Shown here: positions 16,366-26,551 of the stretch, one piece after another
How the letters are laid out: each line of letters opens with the position of its first letter
How positions within the stretch are numbered: position 1 is the stretch's first letter
Origin: UBA12191 sp964422295
GTDB lineage: Bacteria > Planctomycetota > UBA8108 > UBA1146
Assembly (NCBI GenBank): GCA_964422295.1
Contig: CAYRAM010000006.1
Coordinates: 60,835 to 124,834 of the forward strand
DNA length: 64,000 bases
Reading direction: 5' to 3'
The notes under the pieces: generated by a model
The model's input: only the letters and a program-made list of their open reading frames with translations
Told to the model about the DNA's origin: nothing
The model's database searches: none
Program-made: the position numbers and the translations under genes

Positions 16366-19300
16366 CTACATGTTTCTACGGTAACGACCGCCGACCTCGT
16401 ATAAAGCCGCACTAATCTGACCAAGGCTTGCAACTCTGACCGTGTTCATCAATTCACGGAAGATGTTTCCACCAGAGAGCGCCACTTGCTGCAATTTTTC
16501 AAGTGCTGGCCCACTCTTGTCAGAGTTTTGATCTTGGAAAGCAACGAGGTCTTTTAACCTTTGATCTTTTTCTTCGGCAGTCGAACGTCGAAGCTCTATA
16601 GCCTGCACCGGTTCTTCGGATCCCTCGGGCCTGAGGAATGTGTTGATTCCGATGATCGGCAATTCTCCGGTGTGCTTGCGATGCTCATAGAGAAGAGACT
16701 CTTCCTGAATTTTCGAACGCTGATACTGACGCTCCAGTGCCCCCAGGACACCACCCCTGTCGTGGAGGCGGCGGAACTCTTCCAGGACCGCTTGTTCGAC
16801 CAAATCCGTCAGCTCCTCGGTGACAAAAGAACCCTGAAGAGGATTGTCATTTTTGGCAATACCCAGTTCCTCAGCAACAATCAGTTGAATCGCCATCGCC
16901 CTGCGCACCGATTCGGTGGTCGGTGTGGTGATCGCTTCATCGTAAGAATTGGTGTGGAGAGAATTGCATTGGTCGTAATACGCCATCAGCGCCTGCAAGG
17001 TGGTTCGGATGTCATTGAAGTCAATCTCCATGGCATGCAAAGATCGGCCTGACGTCTGAATGTGATACTTCAGTTTTTGGCTGCGCTCATTCGCCCCATA
17101 GAGATCCCTCATGACGACAGCCCATATTCTTCGGGCGACACGTCCCAGCACCGAATACTCCGCATCGAGTCCATTTGAAAAGAAGAAGGAGAGATTCCTG
17201 GCAAACTCGTCGACGTCCATCCCCCTGGATCGATAGTACTCAATATAGGTTAGCCCATTTGCAAGAGTGAAAGCCAACTGTGTGATCGGGTTCGCTCCGG
17301 CTTCGGCAATGTGGTACCCACTGATCGAAACCGAATAGTAATTTCGAACCTTTTCTTCGATGAAATACTGTTGGATATCCCCCATCATTCGCAGTGCAAA
17401 ATCGATGCTGAAGATACAAGTGTTCTGTGCTTGATCCTCTTTGAGAATGTCTGCCTGTACAGTTCCGCGTATATTTTGCAAAACAAACTGCTCAATTTTC
17501 GCACGAGCATCCGAGTCAGGATCATTACCATTTTCGTGGCGGTATTTCTCAACCTGTTGATCAACGGCTGTGTTGAAAAACATCGCCAAGATCATCGGTG
17601 CTGGTCCATTGATGGTCATCGATACGGAAGTACTGGGAGCACAGAGATCAAAACCATCATAAAGTTTCTTCATGTCATCCAGCGTGCATATGCTGACGCC
17701 GCTCTCTCCGACCTTTCCATAAATGTCAGGTCTGCGATCAGGATCTTCTCCATAGAGCGTTACCGAATCAAATGCTGTCGAAAGTCGATGTACTTCTTCA
17801 CCTTTGCAGAGGTAATGAAAACGCGCATTGGTTTTTTCAGGAGGTCCTTCACCTGCGAACATTCTTTTTGGATGTTCATCCCGTCTACGGAAGGGATAGA
17901 CTCCAGCCGTAAAAGGGAAATGCCCTGGAAGATTTTCTAACTGCAACCAACGGGCAAGGTCCCCCATCCCCTCAAATCGTGGAAGGGAAACTCTGGGAAG
18001 TTTCGTGCCAGCAAGTGTCTCGACATGAAGCGGCTCCCGGATTTCACGATCTCTAACCTTGAAGATCAATTCTGATCCTGAATAGTCTTCACGGACACCT
18101 GGCCATTCTTGGATCAGCCGACGAACATCCGCAGAGAGTCCTTCCTCCATTTGCCGAGCTTTTTTCGACAAAGGTTCACCCTGGTCGGGGTCCAGCAACT
18201 CTGAGCTTCGGTCGAGAGCCTCGATGTCTCGTAGTTTTTGGGAACTATCTTCGACGTTGCGATGAAACTCCTGGACTGCCTGGATGATATCGAGCAGATA
18301 CCCACTTCGATCTGCGGGGATCACTGCCGGGCGATCATCTCCAGAAACACTGAGCCGCGATGGTGGAATCCGCCAGGTGTCATCTTTTTCTCCCAAATGA
18401 CCCAGAAGATATCGATAAAAACCTTCGACACCTGCGTCATTGAAGTGGCTCGCCACCGTTCCAAAGATCGGCAGATCTTCATCTGCGACTTCATGATCGA
18501 AGATTTTCCTGCTTCTTCGGTACTGCTTGCGGATATCCCGGATCGCATCCCTGGATCCAGCCCTGTCCGACTTGTTGAGTACGATGGCATCGGCGAAGTC
18601 GATCATATCGATCTTCTCCAGTTGGCTGGCTGCCCCGTACTCCGGAGTCATGACGTAGACGGATAGATCCGCTATTTCCGTGACTCTGCTATCCCCCTGA
18701 CCTATTCCGGAGGTTTCGAGCAGAACCAGATCAAAATCTTCCTGACTGACCTCACGGATCGCTCCAAGAATTGCTTCCGGAACCTCCACTCCGCTGGAGC
18801 GCGTCGCCAACGATCGAACGTATGCCCTCGGGTGATCACAACTGTTGATCCTGATCCTGTCGCCGAGAAGGGCACCGCCTGTCCGACGCTTGGTTGGGTC
18901 AACACTGACAATGGCAAATCGCCGTTCAGGGAAGTCCTGTAGAAATCTCCGCAGGAGTTCATCGGTAAGCGAAGACTTTCCTGCTCCTCCGGTACCTGTC
19001 AGCCCGATCACCGGGAGCAGTTGATCCCCGGTATCCGATGACTCACCCAACTCAATTTGTGTGATCCTTTGTGGAAGACGATCTCCACGACTTGATTCGC
19101 CATCGAACTTCCCACAACGCGCAAGCATATCTTGCGCCATGCCCTCAAGGCCAAGGTCTCTACCTTCTTCCGGCGAGTAGATGCGCTCAATGCCGTAGTC
19201 GTGCAGCGATTCAATTTCTTCTGGCACGATCACACCACCACCACCGCCGAAAACTTTGATCCATGGCGCTCCTTTTTCCTGGAGCAGATCGTGCATATAC

Positions 19301-19515
19301 CTGAAGAACTCATTGTGCCCACCCTGATAGGAGGAGACTGCGATGCCATCCGCGTCTTCCTGAATGGCGGTGTTGACAATTTCTTCAGCACTACGATTGT
19401 GACCCAGATGAATGACTTCTGCGCCTTGGTCTTGGAGAACCCGCCGAATAATGTTGATGGATGCATCATGGCCATCAAACAGGCTTGCTGCCGTAACAAA
19501 ACGGGCGGGACGCAT
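16366..19515 (-). CDS. icmF: Fused isobutyryl-CoA mutase (IcmF)
   Basis: 1049-aa adenosylcobalamin enzyme interconverting isobutyryl-CoA and butyryl-CoA (some members also rearrange isovaleryl/pivalyl-CoA). Domain order fits IcmF: N-terminal B12 domain with DGHDxxxxxxG (His16 as lower cobalt ligand); MeaI-type GTPase with P-loop GTGGAGKS at about 174-181, ETSGIGQ and NKSD; then the mutase barrel with YPFRRR, MFAGEG, STSVSMTINGPAP, GANPITQLAFTLANG and HIQTSGRSLHA. The Phe and Gln at the positions that distinguish IcmF from methylmalonyl-CoA mutase (YPF.. and ..ITQLAF) support isobutyryl specificity. The ATG at 19515 has a near-perfect SD (AGGAGG), so an upstream extension is rejected. Its own GTPase domain normally replaces a separate chaperone. 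Confidence 0.95.
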   Translation of the reverse strand: MRPARFVTAASLFDGHDASINIIRRVLQDQGAEVIHLGHNRSAEEIVNTAIQEDADGIAVSSYQGGHNEFFRYMHDLLQEKGAPWIKVFGGGGGVIVPEEIESLHDYGIERIYSPEEGRDLGLEGMAQDMLARCGKFDGESSRGDRLPQRITQIELGESSDTGDQLLPVIGLTGTGGAGKSSLTDELLRRFLQDFPERRFAIVSVDPTKRRTGGALLGDRIRINSCDHPRAYVRSLATRSSGVEVPEAILGAIREVSQEDFDLVLLETSGIGQGDSRVTEIADLSVYVMTPEYGAASQLEKIDMIDFADAIVLNKSDRAGSRDAIRDIRKQYRRSRKIFDHEVADEDLPIFGTVASHFNDAGVEGFYRYLLGHLGEKDDTWRIPPSRLSVSGDDRPAVIPADRSGYLLDIIQAVQEFHRNVEDSSQKLRDIEALDRSSELLDPDQGEPLSKKARQMEEGLSADVRRLIQEWPGVREDYSGSELIFKVRDREIREPLHVETLAGTKLPRVSLPRFEGMGDLARWLQLENLPGHFPFTAGVYPFRRRDEHPKRMFAGEGPPEKTNARFHYLCKGEEVHRLSTAFDSVTLYGEDPDRRPDIYGKVGESGVSICTLDDMKKLYDGFDLCAPSTSVSMTINGPAPMILAMFFNTAVDQQVEKYRHENGNDPDSDARAKIEQFVLQNIRGTVQADILKEDQAQNTCIFSIDFALRMMGDIQQYFIEEKVRNYYSVSISGYHIAEAGANPITQLAFTLANGLTYIEYYRSRGMDVDEFARNLSFFFSNGLDAEYSVLGRVARRIWAVVMRDLYGANERSQKLKYHIQTSGRSLHAMEIDFNDIRTTLQALMAYYDQCNSLHTNSYDEAITTPTTESVRRAMAIQLIVAEELGIAKNDNPLQGSFVTEELTDLVEQAVLEEFRRLHDRGGVLGALERQYQRSKIQEESLLYEHRKHTGELPIIGINTFLRPEGSEEPVQAIELRRSTAEEKDQRLKDLVAFQDQNSDKSGPALEKLQQVALSGGNIFRELMNTVRVASLGQISAALYEVGGRYRRNM

Positions 19516-19663
19516 GGATCCTCCTGGTCCTTGGATGATTACTCTGCGGGAATCAAGACGATTCCACCTCATCTATCATCGAAGGATTGCTGTGGAAGTT
19601 CAAGTCGAGCCGGAGTGGAATTCGCAATTCAATTGATACTGGAACAGTGCTGGAAGGCAGAAT

Positions 19664-21160
19664 TCAGGCTTCGTTGCGTTCTTCGTGCCTGGAGCCGTTG
19701 TAACCAAGGAATTTTTCTTTGCCGTCAATCAGGGTCTTCAGGTGAACGGGGCGGCCCCATAATCGTTCAACGTTTTCGAGAGTTCGCCGCGCATAATCCA
19801 ACTTTAGCGGGGTTCCGGTCCACTGGTGCTCCAGCAACAGCTCTCCCCGGTTCCCGAAGTTTCCTTCAGTCACGTGAATTTGCGGACGACCTGAATTGGC
19901 CAATTGGTCCAACAAGCGACCCTTGACCTCCAAAAAATCACGGCTCTCAAGGACGTACTGAGTTTGGGACCGGTCAAATTTGTAAGTGTACAGGTTTTGT
20001 CGGACAGCAAATTCTTCAGTCAAAAACTCATCGATAAAAGTGATGTCATTGTGAGTGGATCGGACGGAGTAGATCTTTTCCATACCTTTTTGATGACCCA
20101 GATCCCAATCGACTTTGCCGTGAGCATCGCTGCACGAATCCCACTCTGGGCCGTGTTGACCGGTATTCCAACGCCGCTCGATGTCCCTGAACAATTCGAT
20201 TCCCAACTTATAGGGATTCAATTTCCCTGATCCTCCACCCATGGTCCCTGCATGGTGGTCTGCATAATCCACCAACTCACTGGAATCCAGGATCCCACCA
20301 GTCATGATTCTTGAATGCCAGAATGAGGCCCAGCCTTCATTCATGATCTTTGTCATCCCCTGGGGAGCGAAGTAGTAAGCCTCATCCCGAACAATCGACA
20401 GGATATCCCGTTGCCATGAACGAAGTTTTCCATAATGCAGGAGAAAGAGGAGTACGTCTTTTTGGGGATCCTCCGGGAAGTTTTCTGTCTTCTCGATTTT
20501 TTCAAGGATCTCCTGCTTTTCTCGCTCGATTACTTCAGGAGGGTTAATGAAACCCTCCATGTAAGCGCGGGTGGATATTCTTCTCCCCTGCGCTTCCTGC
20601 CGCTCCTTGTCTCTCTGCTCTTCAGAGACTGTTTTTTTCTGTGAAAAGTATGGAGAGTGGATGTCGATCAAGTTCTCAACGGACAAGCATACGTCTATGA
20701 ACTGCTCAACGGTATCCTTGCCATGTTCATCGATGTGACGATTAATTCTGACTGCATGGTTTGCAATAGAATCGACCATTTGACGATTTGTCTTGCCAAA
20801 CCAGGCATTATTCTTGAAGAAATCACTGTGCCCGTAGACATGTGACATCACCAATTTTTGATCCACCAGTGGATTGCAGCGCATGAGGTAGGCGTAGCAA
20901 GGGTCGTTGTTGATCACCAACTCATAGATCTTTGCCAAGCCGTATGAGTATTGCTTTTGCAGCTCCTCGAATTGCATTCCCCAACGCCAGTGGGGATACC
21001 TGACCGGAAAACCACCGTAGGCTGCAATCATGTTCATTTCATCATAGTCGACCATTTCAAAGAGGACTTCGAAGAAATCGAGCCCCGAATCAACGGCTAC
21101 CTGACGAATCGTATCCTTCCACTCCAATAATTCTGGAGTCAGGTCACGATCATGAAACAT
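19664..21160 (-). CDS. SpoVR family protein
   Basis: 498 aa, usual length for SpoVR/YcgB. Conserved stretches include FEVLFEMVDYDEMNMIAAYGGF, PHWRWGMQFE, NNDPCYAYLMRCNP, SHVYGHSDFFKNN, NEGWASFWHSRI and HAGTMGG. The biochemical role is unknown; in spore-formers it affects cortex formation, and in others it travels with PrkA and a YeaH-type protein in stress and stationary-phase modules. The ATG starts one base after the DUF444 stop, so the three genes are one operon. An upstream reading through the end of the DUF444 gene is rejected. Confidence 0.93.
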   Translation of the reverse strand: MFHDRDLTPELLEWKDTIRQVAVDSGLDFFEVLFEMVDYDEMNMIAAYGGFPVRYPHWRWGMQFEELQKQYSYGLAKIYELVINNDPCYAYLMRCNPLVDQKLVMSHVYGHSDFFKNNAWFGKTNRQMVDSIANHAVRINRHIDEHGKDTVEQFIDVCLSVENLIDIHSPYFSQKKTVSEEQRDKERQEAQGRRISTRAYMEGFINPPEVIEREKQEILEKIEKTENFPEDPQKDVLLFLLHYGKLRSWQRDILSIVRDEAYYFAPQGMTKIMNEGWASFWHSRIMTGGILDSSELVDYADHHAGTMGGGSGKLNPYKLGIELFRDIERRWNTGQHGPEWDSCSDAHGKVDWDLGHQKGMEKIYSVRSTHNDITFIDEFLTEEFAVRQNLYTYKFDRSQTQYVLESRDFLEVKGRLLDQLANSGRPQIHVTEGNFGNRGELLLEHQWTGTPLKLDYARRTLENVERLWGRPVHLKTLIDGKEKFLGYNGSRHEERNEA

Positions 21161-21161
21161 G

Positions 21162-22268
21162 TCAGTGCCCCTTTCCCAGAAAAGTTTTGATGGAGGGTAG
21201 GATTTCATCCCTAGAATTGATTTCAGACAACAGCACTTTTTCGTTGTCTTGGTATGCCTGTCGCAGGTCCTTGATGAACTGCCCACTGCCATAGGCACTT
21301 TTGACTTGGCCATAACAGAATACGTTCACAGCAGGGAGCAATCCCTTATTGAGAAGATTCAAGCATTGGGCTGTGTCATCTCCGCCCCAGTTATCACCGT
21401 CTGAAAAATGAAACAGATAGACATTCCACTCTTCAGGCGAGAACTCCTTGTGGATCAAATCTCCTGCAAGGGTGTATGCACTGGAAATCTTGGTTCCACC
21501 CGACTCTCGAATGTGAAAAAAGGTATGCGCATCGACCACTTTTGCTTTTGCATCGTGGATGATGTATCTCGTTTCCAGATTTTCATATTGACTGCGCAGC
21601 CACGTATCGAGCCAGAAGGATTCGATTCTGACGATCTCCTTCTGTTCATTTCCCATCGATCCCGAGACATCCATCATGTAAAGAATGACCGCATTCGACT
21701 GCGGGACCTTGGTGGTGTTCCATGACCGATATCGTCGGTCTTCTCTGTTTGGAACGACAACAGGATTCTCCGCACTGTACGAACCCGAGGCGATCTGCCT
21801 CCTCAGTGCCTGCTTAAATGTCCTGCGAAAATGCCGCAATGATTCAGGGCCATTGCAGGTGATCCCGGTGTACTTGTCTTTTTCGACGAGGATGCTGCTA
21901 CTACCTCTCGGTTCGATATTGGGCAACTCCAACTCTTCACCGAGAATTTCAGCGAGTTCTTCAAGATCCACATCCACTTCCAGGATGTGTTCTCCCGGTT
22001 GATCACCCGCTTCCGGACCTGGTTCAGCATGCTCGGCTCCGAGGGGATCTCCTTCTTCACCTTCACCCTGACCCACGCCACCCTGTTCTGCTTGGCCAAA
22101 TCGGAAGTTTGGTAAGTCGATCTGTGGAAGGGGAACGCTGACAGATTTCTTCCCCTGGCGAGCAATCAACTCACCCTGGGAAACGTACTGCTTCAGGTTC
22201 TCCCTGATTTTGCCCCGGACAATTTTCCGAAAGCGATTGGTATCAGGATCGATCTTGCGCATGTGCAT
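21162..22268 (-). CDS. DUF444 / YeaH-type VWA protein
   Basis: 368 aa. N-terminal basic stretch, a Gly/Glu-rich linker (about residues 58-95), and a C-terminal VWA-like domain with a metal-ion-dependent adhesion motif MMDVSGSMG near 195-203. It pairs with the PrkA kinase and SpoVR (E. coli yeaG-yeaH-ycgB equivalents) and is thought to serve as adaptor or substrate of the kinase. SD AGAGG precedes the ATG. It is the middle gene of the operon: 12 bases after prkA and 1 base before spoVR. Confidence 0.93.
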   Translation of the reverse strand: MHMRKIDPDTNRFRKIVRGKIRENLKQYVSQGELIARQGKKSVSVPLPQIDLPNFRFGQAEQGGVGQGEGEEGDPLGAEHAEPGPEAGDQPGEHILEVDVDLEELAEILGEELELPNIEPRGSSSILVEKDKYTGITCNGPESLRHFRRTFKQALRRQIASGSYSAENPVVVPNREDRRYRSWNTTKVPQSNAVILYMMDVSGSMGNEQKEIVRIESFWLDTWLRSQYENLETRYIIHDAKAKVVDAHTFFHIRESGGTKISSAYTLAGDLIHKEFSPEEWNVYLFHFSDGDNWGGDDTAQCLNLLNKGLLPAVNVFCYGQVKSAYGSGQFIKDLRQAYQDNEKVLLSEINSRDEILPSIKTFLGKGH

Positions 22269-22280
22269 GACCTCTCATGA

Positions 22281-24317
22281 TCAGGTCGCTTCTTTGGAAT
22301 CGCCTCGTGCAAAAATGCTGGAAACGTAATTCAAAACGTCAGTGGCACTGTCTTCGTTGTACCCGTATTGCTCGATCAGGCGAGTTTTAACGACATCGAT
22401 CTTCGCTTGGGACTCTTTGTCGATCACATCAGAAACCAGCGAAGTCAACTTGATCGTATCCTTCTTGTCTTCGAAGAGCTTCATTTCCAGAGCTCGTTGA
22501 AGCCTCGCATTGGTCGAGTAATCAAACTGCTTGTTTTCGACTGCGAGGGCCCCGATGTAGTTCATGATTTCTCTGCGGAAATCATCCTTGCGACTATCCG
22601 GGATATCGATCTTCTCCTCGATGGATCTCAGAAGTCTCTCATCCGGATCCTCAGACTGTCCGGTGTAGGGGTTCTTGACCTTCTCCCTCTGGGTGTATGC
22701 CTTGACGTTATCTATGTAGTTGGAGCACAACTTCTGAATTGCTTCTTCATCGGCACTGATGGCACGCTGAACTTCATTCTTGACGATGTCTTCGTACTCG
22801 GACTTGACGACAGACAGCAATTCCCGATACCGCTGACGAACCTCTTCCGAAGAAATCAGGCTGTGGTGCTTGAGGCCTTCATCGATCTCATTGAGAACCA
22901 TGAAGGGATTCACATAACTGTAATCAGACACGAGTGCGTTGGAGATCTTGTCCTGAATGTATCGAGGTGAAATCCCCTCCAGCCCTTCCCGCTGAGCTTC
23001 GTCCCGAAGTTCTTTGACATTTTCCTCGGTGAACCCCGACATCGTCTTGCCGTCATACAACTTCATTTTTTGGGCGAGAGTGATCTGGGCATTTTTTGGC
23101 TCTTCGAGACGGGTCAATACCGACCACATCGCGCACACTTCGAGAGTGTGGGGCGCAACGTGCTGCTTGATTTCTTTCGTCGAGTAATCTTTGCGGTAGA
23201 TTCTCACTTCATCCTGAAGTGTGGTGTTGTATGGGATATCGATCTTTACGGTTCGATCGCGGAATGCCTCCATCAACTCGTTGTTCTGAAGTTTCCGGTA
23301 TTCCGGTTCATTGGTGTGGCCAATGATTACTTCGTCGATGGCTGTCTGCGAGAACCTCTTGGGCTTGATCGACTGCTCCTGGCTCGCCCCCAACAGGTCG
23401 TAGAGGAATGCCACGTCCAGCTTGAGTACCTCGATAAATTCGATGATACCCCTGTTTGCCACATTGAATTCACCGTCGAAATTGAATGCCCGGGGATCAG
23501 ACTCTGAACCATACTCTGCAATCTTCCGGTAGTTGATGTCCCCGGTCAGTTCAGTGGAGTCCTGATTCTTCTCGTCCTTGGGTTGGAAGGTGCCGATTCC
23601 GACACGATCCTCCTCCGACATGACGAGTCTCCTGACCCGTACATGCTGGATCATTTGATCCCATTTGCCGTCGTATTTTTGCATGTAGTGATTGTAGTAC
23701 CAGCGGCTGAAGGGACAGAGACTGCCCTTCATGACGATCGGATAGCGAACATCGGAATCCGCGCTGATTTTCCCCACGACATCTTCACGGGCCTCTTCCG
23801 GAATGAGATAGAAGGGATCCTCATTCATCGGTGAGTCAACCCAGTTCCCCTTCTCGTCTTCCCATTGGAATGTGTACAAGGCACCTTCCGGAGTACGGCT
23901 GTACCTTTCGAGCCCACGCTTGAGCAGGCTGACGATGGTGCTCTTTGCTGATCCCACTGGGCCGTGCAACAACAGCACCCGCTTCTCGGTTCCGAGATTA
24001 TGGGCAGCGGATTTGAAAAAGCTGACTAACTGCTGAATCGGCTGATCGAGACCAAAGACGGCATTTTCTCCGTCGTTGTCGGGATCGTCGAAAAACCTCC
24101 AGTGAACGTCATCACGAGCGTTCAACTGCGTGGATGCTTCACTGCCGTAGGACACGATCATGTCGTGAACACGCTGAAAAGAGGTTCGCAGGACATCCGG
24201 GTTCCTGGCAGCGATCGACATGTACTCATCGAAGGTGCCGGTCCAGTTGAGCTCCCGGAACCTTTCTGATTCCATGTTTTGGCGAATCAGATCGTAAAAA
24301 TTAAAATGCTCGTTCAT
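22281..24317 (-). CDS. prkA: PrkA-family serine protein kinase (AAA+ type)
   Basis: 678 aa, matching PrkA/YeaG. N-terminal AAA domain with Walker A GPVGSAKST at residues 119-127; C-terminal domain resembling eukaryotic-type kinase folds. Conserved PrkA segments include LCPFSRWYY, NRGIIEFIEVLKLDV, ASQEQSIKP and IDEVIIGHTNEPEY. The family acts in the cytoplasm in starvation and stress responses. The ATG at 24317 has SD GGAGGAA; a TTG six codons upstream is less likely. First gene of the prkA-DUF444-spoVR operon, about 275 bases downstream of dnaK and its terminator. A degenerate sigma-54-like element lies about 150 bases upstream. Confidence 0.94.
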   Translation of the reverse strand: MNEHFNFYDLIRQNMESERFRELNWTGTFDEYMSIAARNPDVLRTSFQRVHDMIVSYGSEASTQLNARDDVHWRFFDDPDNDGENAVFGLDQPIQQLVSFFKSAAHNLGTEKRVLLLHGPVGSAKSTIVSLLKRGLERYSRTPEGALYTFQWEDEKGNWVDSPMNEDPFYLIPEEAREDVVGKISADSDVRYPIVMKGSLCPFSRWYYNHYMQKYDGKWDQMIQHVRVRRLVMSEEDRVGIGTFQPKDEKNQDSTELTGDINYRKIAEYGSESDPRAFNFDGEFNVANRGIIEFIEVLKLDVAFLYDLLGASQEQSIKPKRFSQTAIDEVIIGHTNEPEYRKLQNNELMEAFRDRTVKIDIPYNTTLQDEVRIYRKDYSTKEIKQHVAPHTLEVCAMWSVLTRLEEPKNAQITLAQKMKLYDGKTMSGFTEENVKELRDEAQREGLEGISPRYIQDKISNALVSDYSYVNPFMVLNEIDEGLKHHSLISSEEVRQRYRELLSVVKSEYEDIVKNEVQRAISADEEAIQKLCSNYIDNVKAYTQREKVKNPYTGQSEDPDERLLRSIEEKIDIPDSRKDDFRREIMNYIGALAVENKQFDYSTNARLQRALEMKLFEDKKDTIKLTSLVSDVIDKESQAKIDVVKTRLIEQYGYNEDSATDVLNYVSSIFARGDSKEAT

Positions 24318-24527
24318 GGGTTCCTCCACCTCCAAACATCGGCTGTTTGATGGCGATTCTTTAGTCCAATACGACCCCGCCGGGACGCCCCCGGGGATCC
24401 GAAGTGAGGACGGCTGAACCCATCCCCCTAATTCCCGCTGCCGAGGATGGCGAAATTTTGCTTTTCCTGCAACAGTAGTGACGAAATCGGGGCCAATTCA
24501 GTTCCGCAGGTCGCTTCCTGAGGCAGC
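24318..24527. other. Leader/promoter region of the prkA operon
   Basis: About 210 bases between the dnaK terminator and prkA; short open frames here have no coding character. On the minus strand TTGCA preceded by GTCAC (24468-24483) resembles a weak sigma-54 -12/-24 pair, but the essential -24 GG is GT here. Confidence 0.4.
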
Positions 24528-24562
24528 AAAAAAGCGGCAGTGCCCCACAGGGGCCCTGCCGC
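24528..24562 (-). terminator. Rho-independent terminator of dnaK
   Basis: On the minus strand a stem with outer arms GCGGCAG (24534-24540) and CTGCCGC (24556-24562), largely paired within, is followed by TTTTTT. It lies 31 bases after the dnaK stop. Confidence 0.88.
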
Positions 24563-24593
24563 TCCACTTCGTATGTTCCGAAAAAGTTCGCTG

Positions 24594-26534
24594 TCAGTCC
24601 TTGACCGTAAAATCAGCATCCACGACTTCATCCCCTCCGGAGGAGCCTCCTGGAGCCGATCCCGGCCCTCCAGCTCCACCCGGCGGTGGCTGCTGCTGAG
24701 TTTGCTGCTCAGCCTGCTCCTTCGAGGAATCTTCGTACATTCGTCGAGCCAGATCGTGGGAAGCAGCATTCAAGGCTTCGATGGCAGTCCGAATCGAATC
24801 CGCGGTGGCGTCAGGAGCATCCTTCGCTTCCTTCAGCGCCTCGACGGCTTCTCGAATCTTCTCCTCTTCACCATCTTCCAGCTTGTCTGCGTAATCCTTG
24901 AGGCTGGTTTCGCTGGCATAACAAGCTTGGTCCGCTTCATTGCGCAGGTCCACCAGTTCGCGGGCGGTCTTGTCCTCGTCAGCGTACTTCTCTGCCTCCT
25001 GGCGCATCCTTTCGACTTCATCTTCACTCAATCCGGAAGAAGAAGTGATCTTGATGCTGTGCTCCTTGCCGGTACCCAGGTCCTTGGCAGACACTTCAAG
25101 AATTCCGTTGGTATCGATGTCAAAGGAGACTTCGATTTGCGGCTTTCCACGGGGCGCAGCAGGTATGCCATCCAACTGAAACTTGCCAAGGGTCCTGTTG
25201 TCCTTGGCCATTTCTCGCTCTCCCTGCAGAACGTGAATGTCGACTGCAGGTTGATTATCGGCAGCGGTGGAGAATACCTGCTTCTTGCCGGTGGGAATCG
25301 ATGTGTTGCGCTCAATCAACTTGGTGCTGACACCGCCCAATGTCTCGATTCCAAGACTGAGAGGGGTCACATCCAGTAGAAGTACATCATTGAGTTTTTC
25401 ATCACCGGAAAGAATTCCACCCTGGATCGCCGCGCCCATGGCAACGACTTCATCCGGATTCACCGAGCGGTTCGGCTCTTGGCTAAAGATCTTCTTTACG
25501 ACCTCTTGTATGGCAGGGATTCGCGTCGAACCACCCACCAGGATGACCGCATCAACTTCGCTCGCATTAAGTCCGGCGTCAGACAGGGCCAATTCACATG
25601 GCTTGCGTGTTTTTTCGATGAGAGCGCGGGCCTGCTCCTCAAAAGTCGCACGGGTGATCGCCATCTGAAGGTGCTTGGGCCCACTGGCATCGGCAGTCAC
25701 AAAGGGCAAATTGATTTCAGTTTCAGCCCTGCTCGAAAGTTCACACTTTGCTTTCTCGGCAGCCTCTTTCAGTCGCTGCAGTGCCATCAAGTCCTTACGC
25801 AGGTCGATGCCTTGCTCCTTTTGGAAGGAATCTGCAATGCTGTGGATCAGAACTTCATCAAAATCGTCACCACCCAATTGCGTATCCCCGTTTGTAGAGA
25901 GAACCTTGAACAGTCCTTCGTCCACTTCCAGGATGGATATGTCAAAGGTTCCCCCACCCAAATCAAAGACAGCAATCTTTTCGCTGCCCTTCTTGTCGAG
26001 TCCGTAAGCGAGTGAAGCAGCGGTCGGCTCATTGATGATGCGCTTGATGTCTAGACCGGCAATTCTTCCGGCGTCCTTTGTCGCTTGGCGCTGGCTGTCG
26101 TTGAAGTATGCGGGCACGGTGACCACTGCATCCGTCACCTGCTCACCCAGATACTCCTCTGCGGTACTTTTCAGCTCCTGCAGAATCAGCGCAGAAATCT
26201 CCGGAGGTGAATACTCCTTGCCCTGCAATTGAACCTTTACGAGGTCATTTGCCCCGCCGGTAATCTTGTAGGGAATCAGATCCGCTTCCTTGTTCAACTC
26301 CTCATGGCGACGTCCCATGAATCTCTTGATGGAGAAGACTGTGTTCTCAGGATTGGTCACCGCCTGGCGTTTGGCTGTCTGCCCCACCAGACGATCTCCC
26401 GACTCGGTGAAGGCGACCACGGACGGTGTCACGCGGTTTCCATCCCGGTTGGGAATCACGGTCGGCTCTCCGCCTTCCATCACGGAAACCACCGAGTTCG
26501 TGGTTCCGAGGTCAATTCCAATGATTTTGCCCAT
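24594..26534 (-). CDS. dnaK: Chaperone DnaK (Hsp70)
   Basis: 646 aa, full length. Seen: IGIDLGTTNS at the N-terminus, VPAYFNDSQRQATKDAG, the phosphate-2 loop VFDLGGGTFDIS, VGGSTRIPA, linker VLLLDVTPLSLG, and a Gln/Gly/Pro-rich tail ending with an acidic VDADF motif, as in most bacterial DnaK. It folds and disaggregates proteins with DnaJ and GrpE, neither of which is adjacent. SD GGGAG. It stands alone between the response regulator gene and its own terminator. A 5'-UTR hairpin lies just upstream of the SD. No CIRCE element was found. Confidence 0.97.
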   Translation of the reverse strand: MGKIIGIDLGTTNSVVSVMEGGEPTVIPNRDGNRVTPSVVAFTESGDRLVGQTAKRQAVTNPENTVFSIKRFMGRRHEELNKEADLIPYKITGGANDLVKVQLQGKEYSPPEISALILQELKSTAEEYLGEQVTDAVVTVPAYFNDSQRQATKDAGRIAGLDIKRIINEPTAASLAYGLDKKGSEKIAVFDLGGGTFDISILEVDEGLFKVLSTNGDTQLGGDDFDEVLIHSIADSFQKEQGIDLRKDLMALQRLKEAAEKAKCELSSRAETEINLPFVTADASGPKHLQMAITRATFEEQARALIEKTRKPCELALSDAGLNASEVDAVILVGGSTRIPAIQEVVKKIFSQEPNRSVNPDEVVAMGAAIQGGILSGDEKLNDVLLLDVTPLSLGIETLGGVSTKLIERNTSIPTGKKQVFSTAADNQPAVDIHVLQGEREMAKDNRTLGKFQLDGIPAAPRGKPQIEVSFDIDTNGILEVSAKDLGTGKEHSIKITSSSGLSEDEVERMRQEAEKYADEDKTARELVDLRNEADQACYASETSLKDYADKLEDGEEEKIREAVEALKEAKDAPDATADSIRTAIEALNAASHDLARRMYEDSSKEQAEQQTQQQPPPGGAGGPGSAPGGSSGGDEVVDADFTVKD

Positions 26535-26551
26535 TTCAGGCTCCCTTCTCG

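Noticed and set aside
17311..17940. 209-codon plus-strand frame inside icmF
   Set aside because: Antisense to the conserved mutase barrel; no family features.
24361..24567. 68-codon minus-strand frame between prkA and dnaK
   Set aside because: It spans the dnaK terminator and has no SD or family features.
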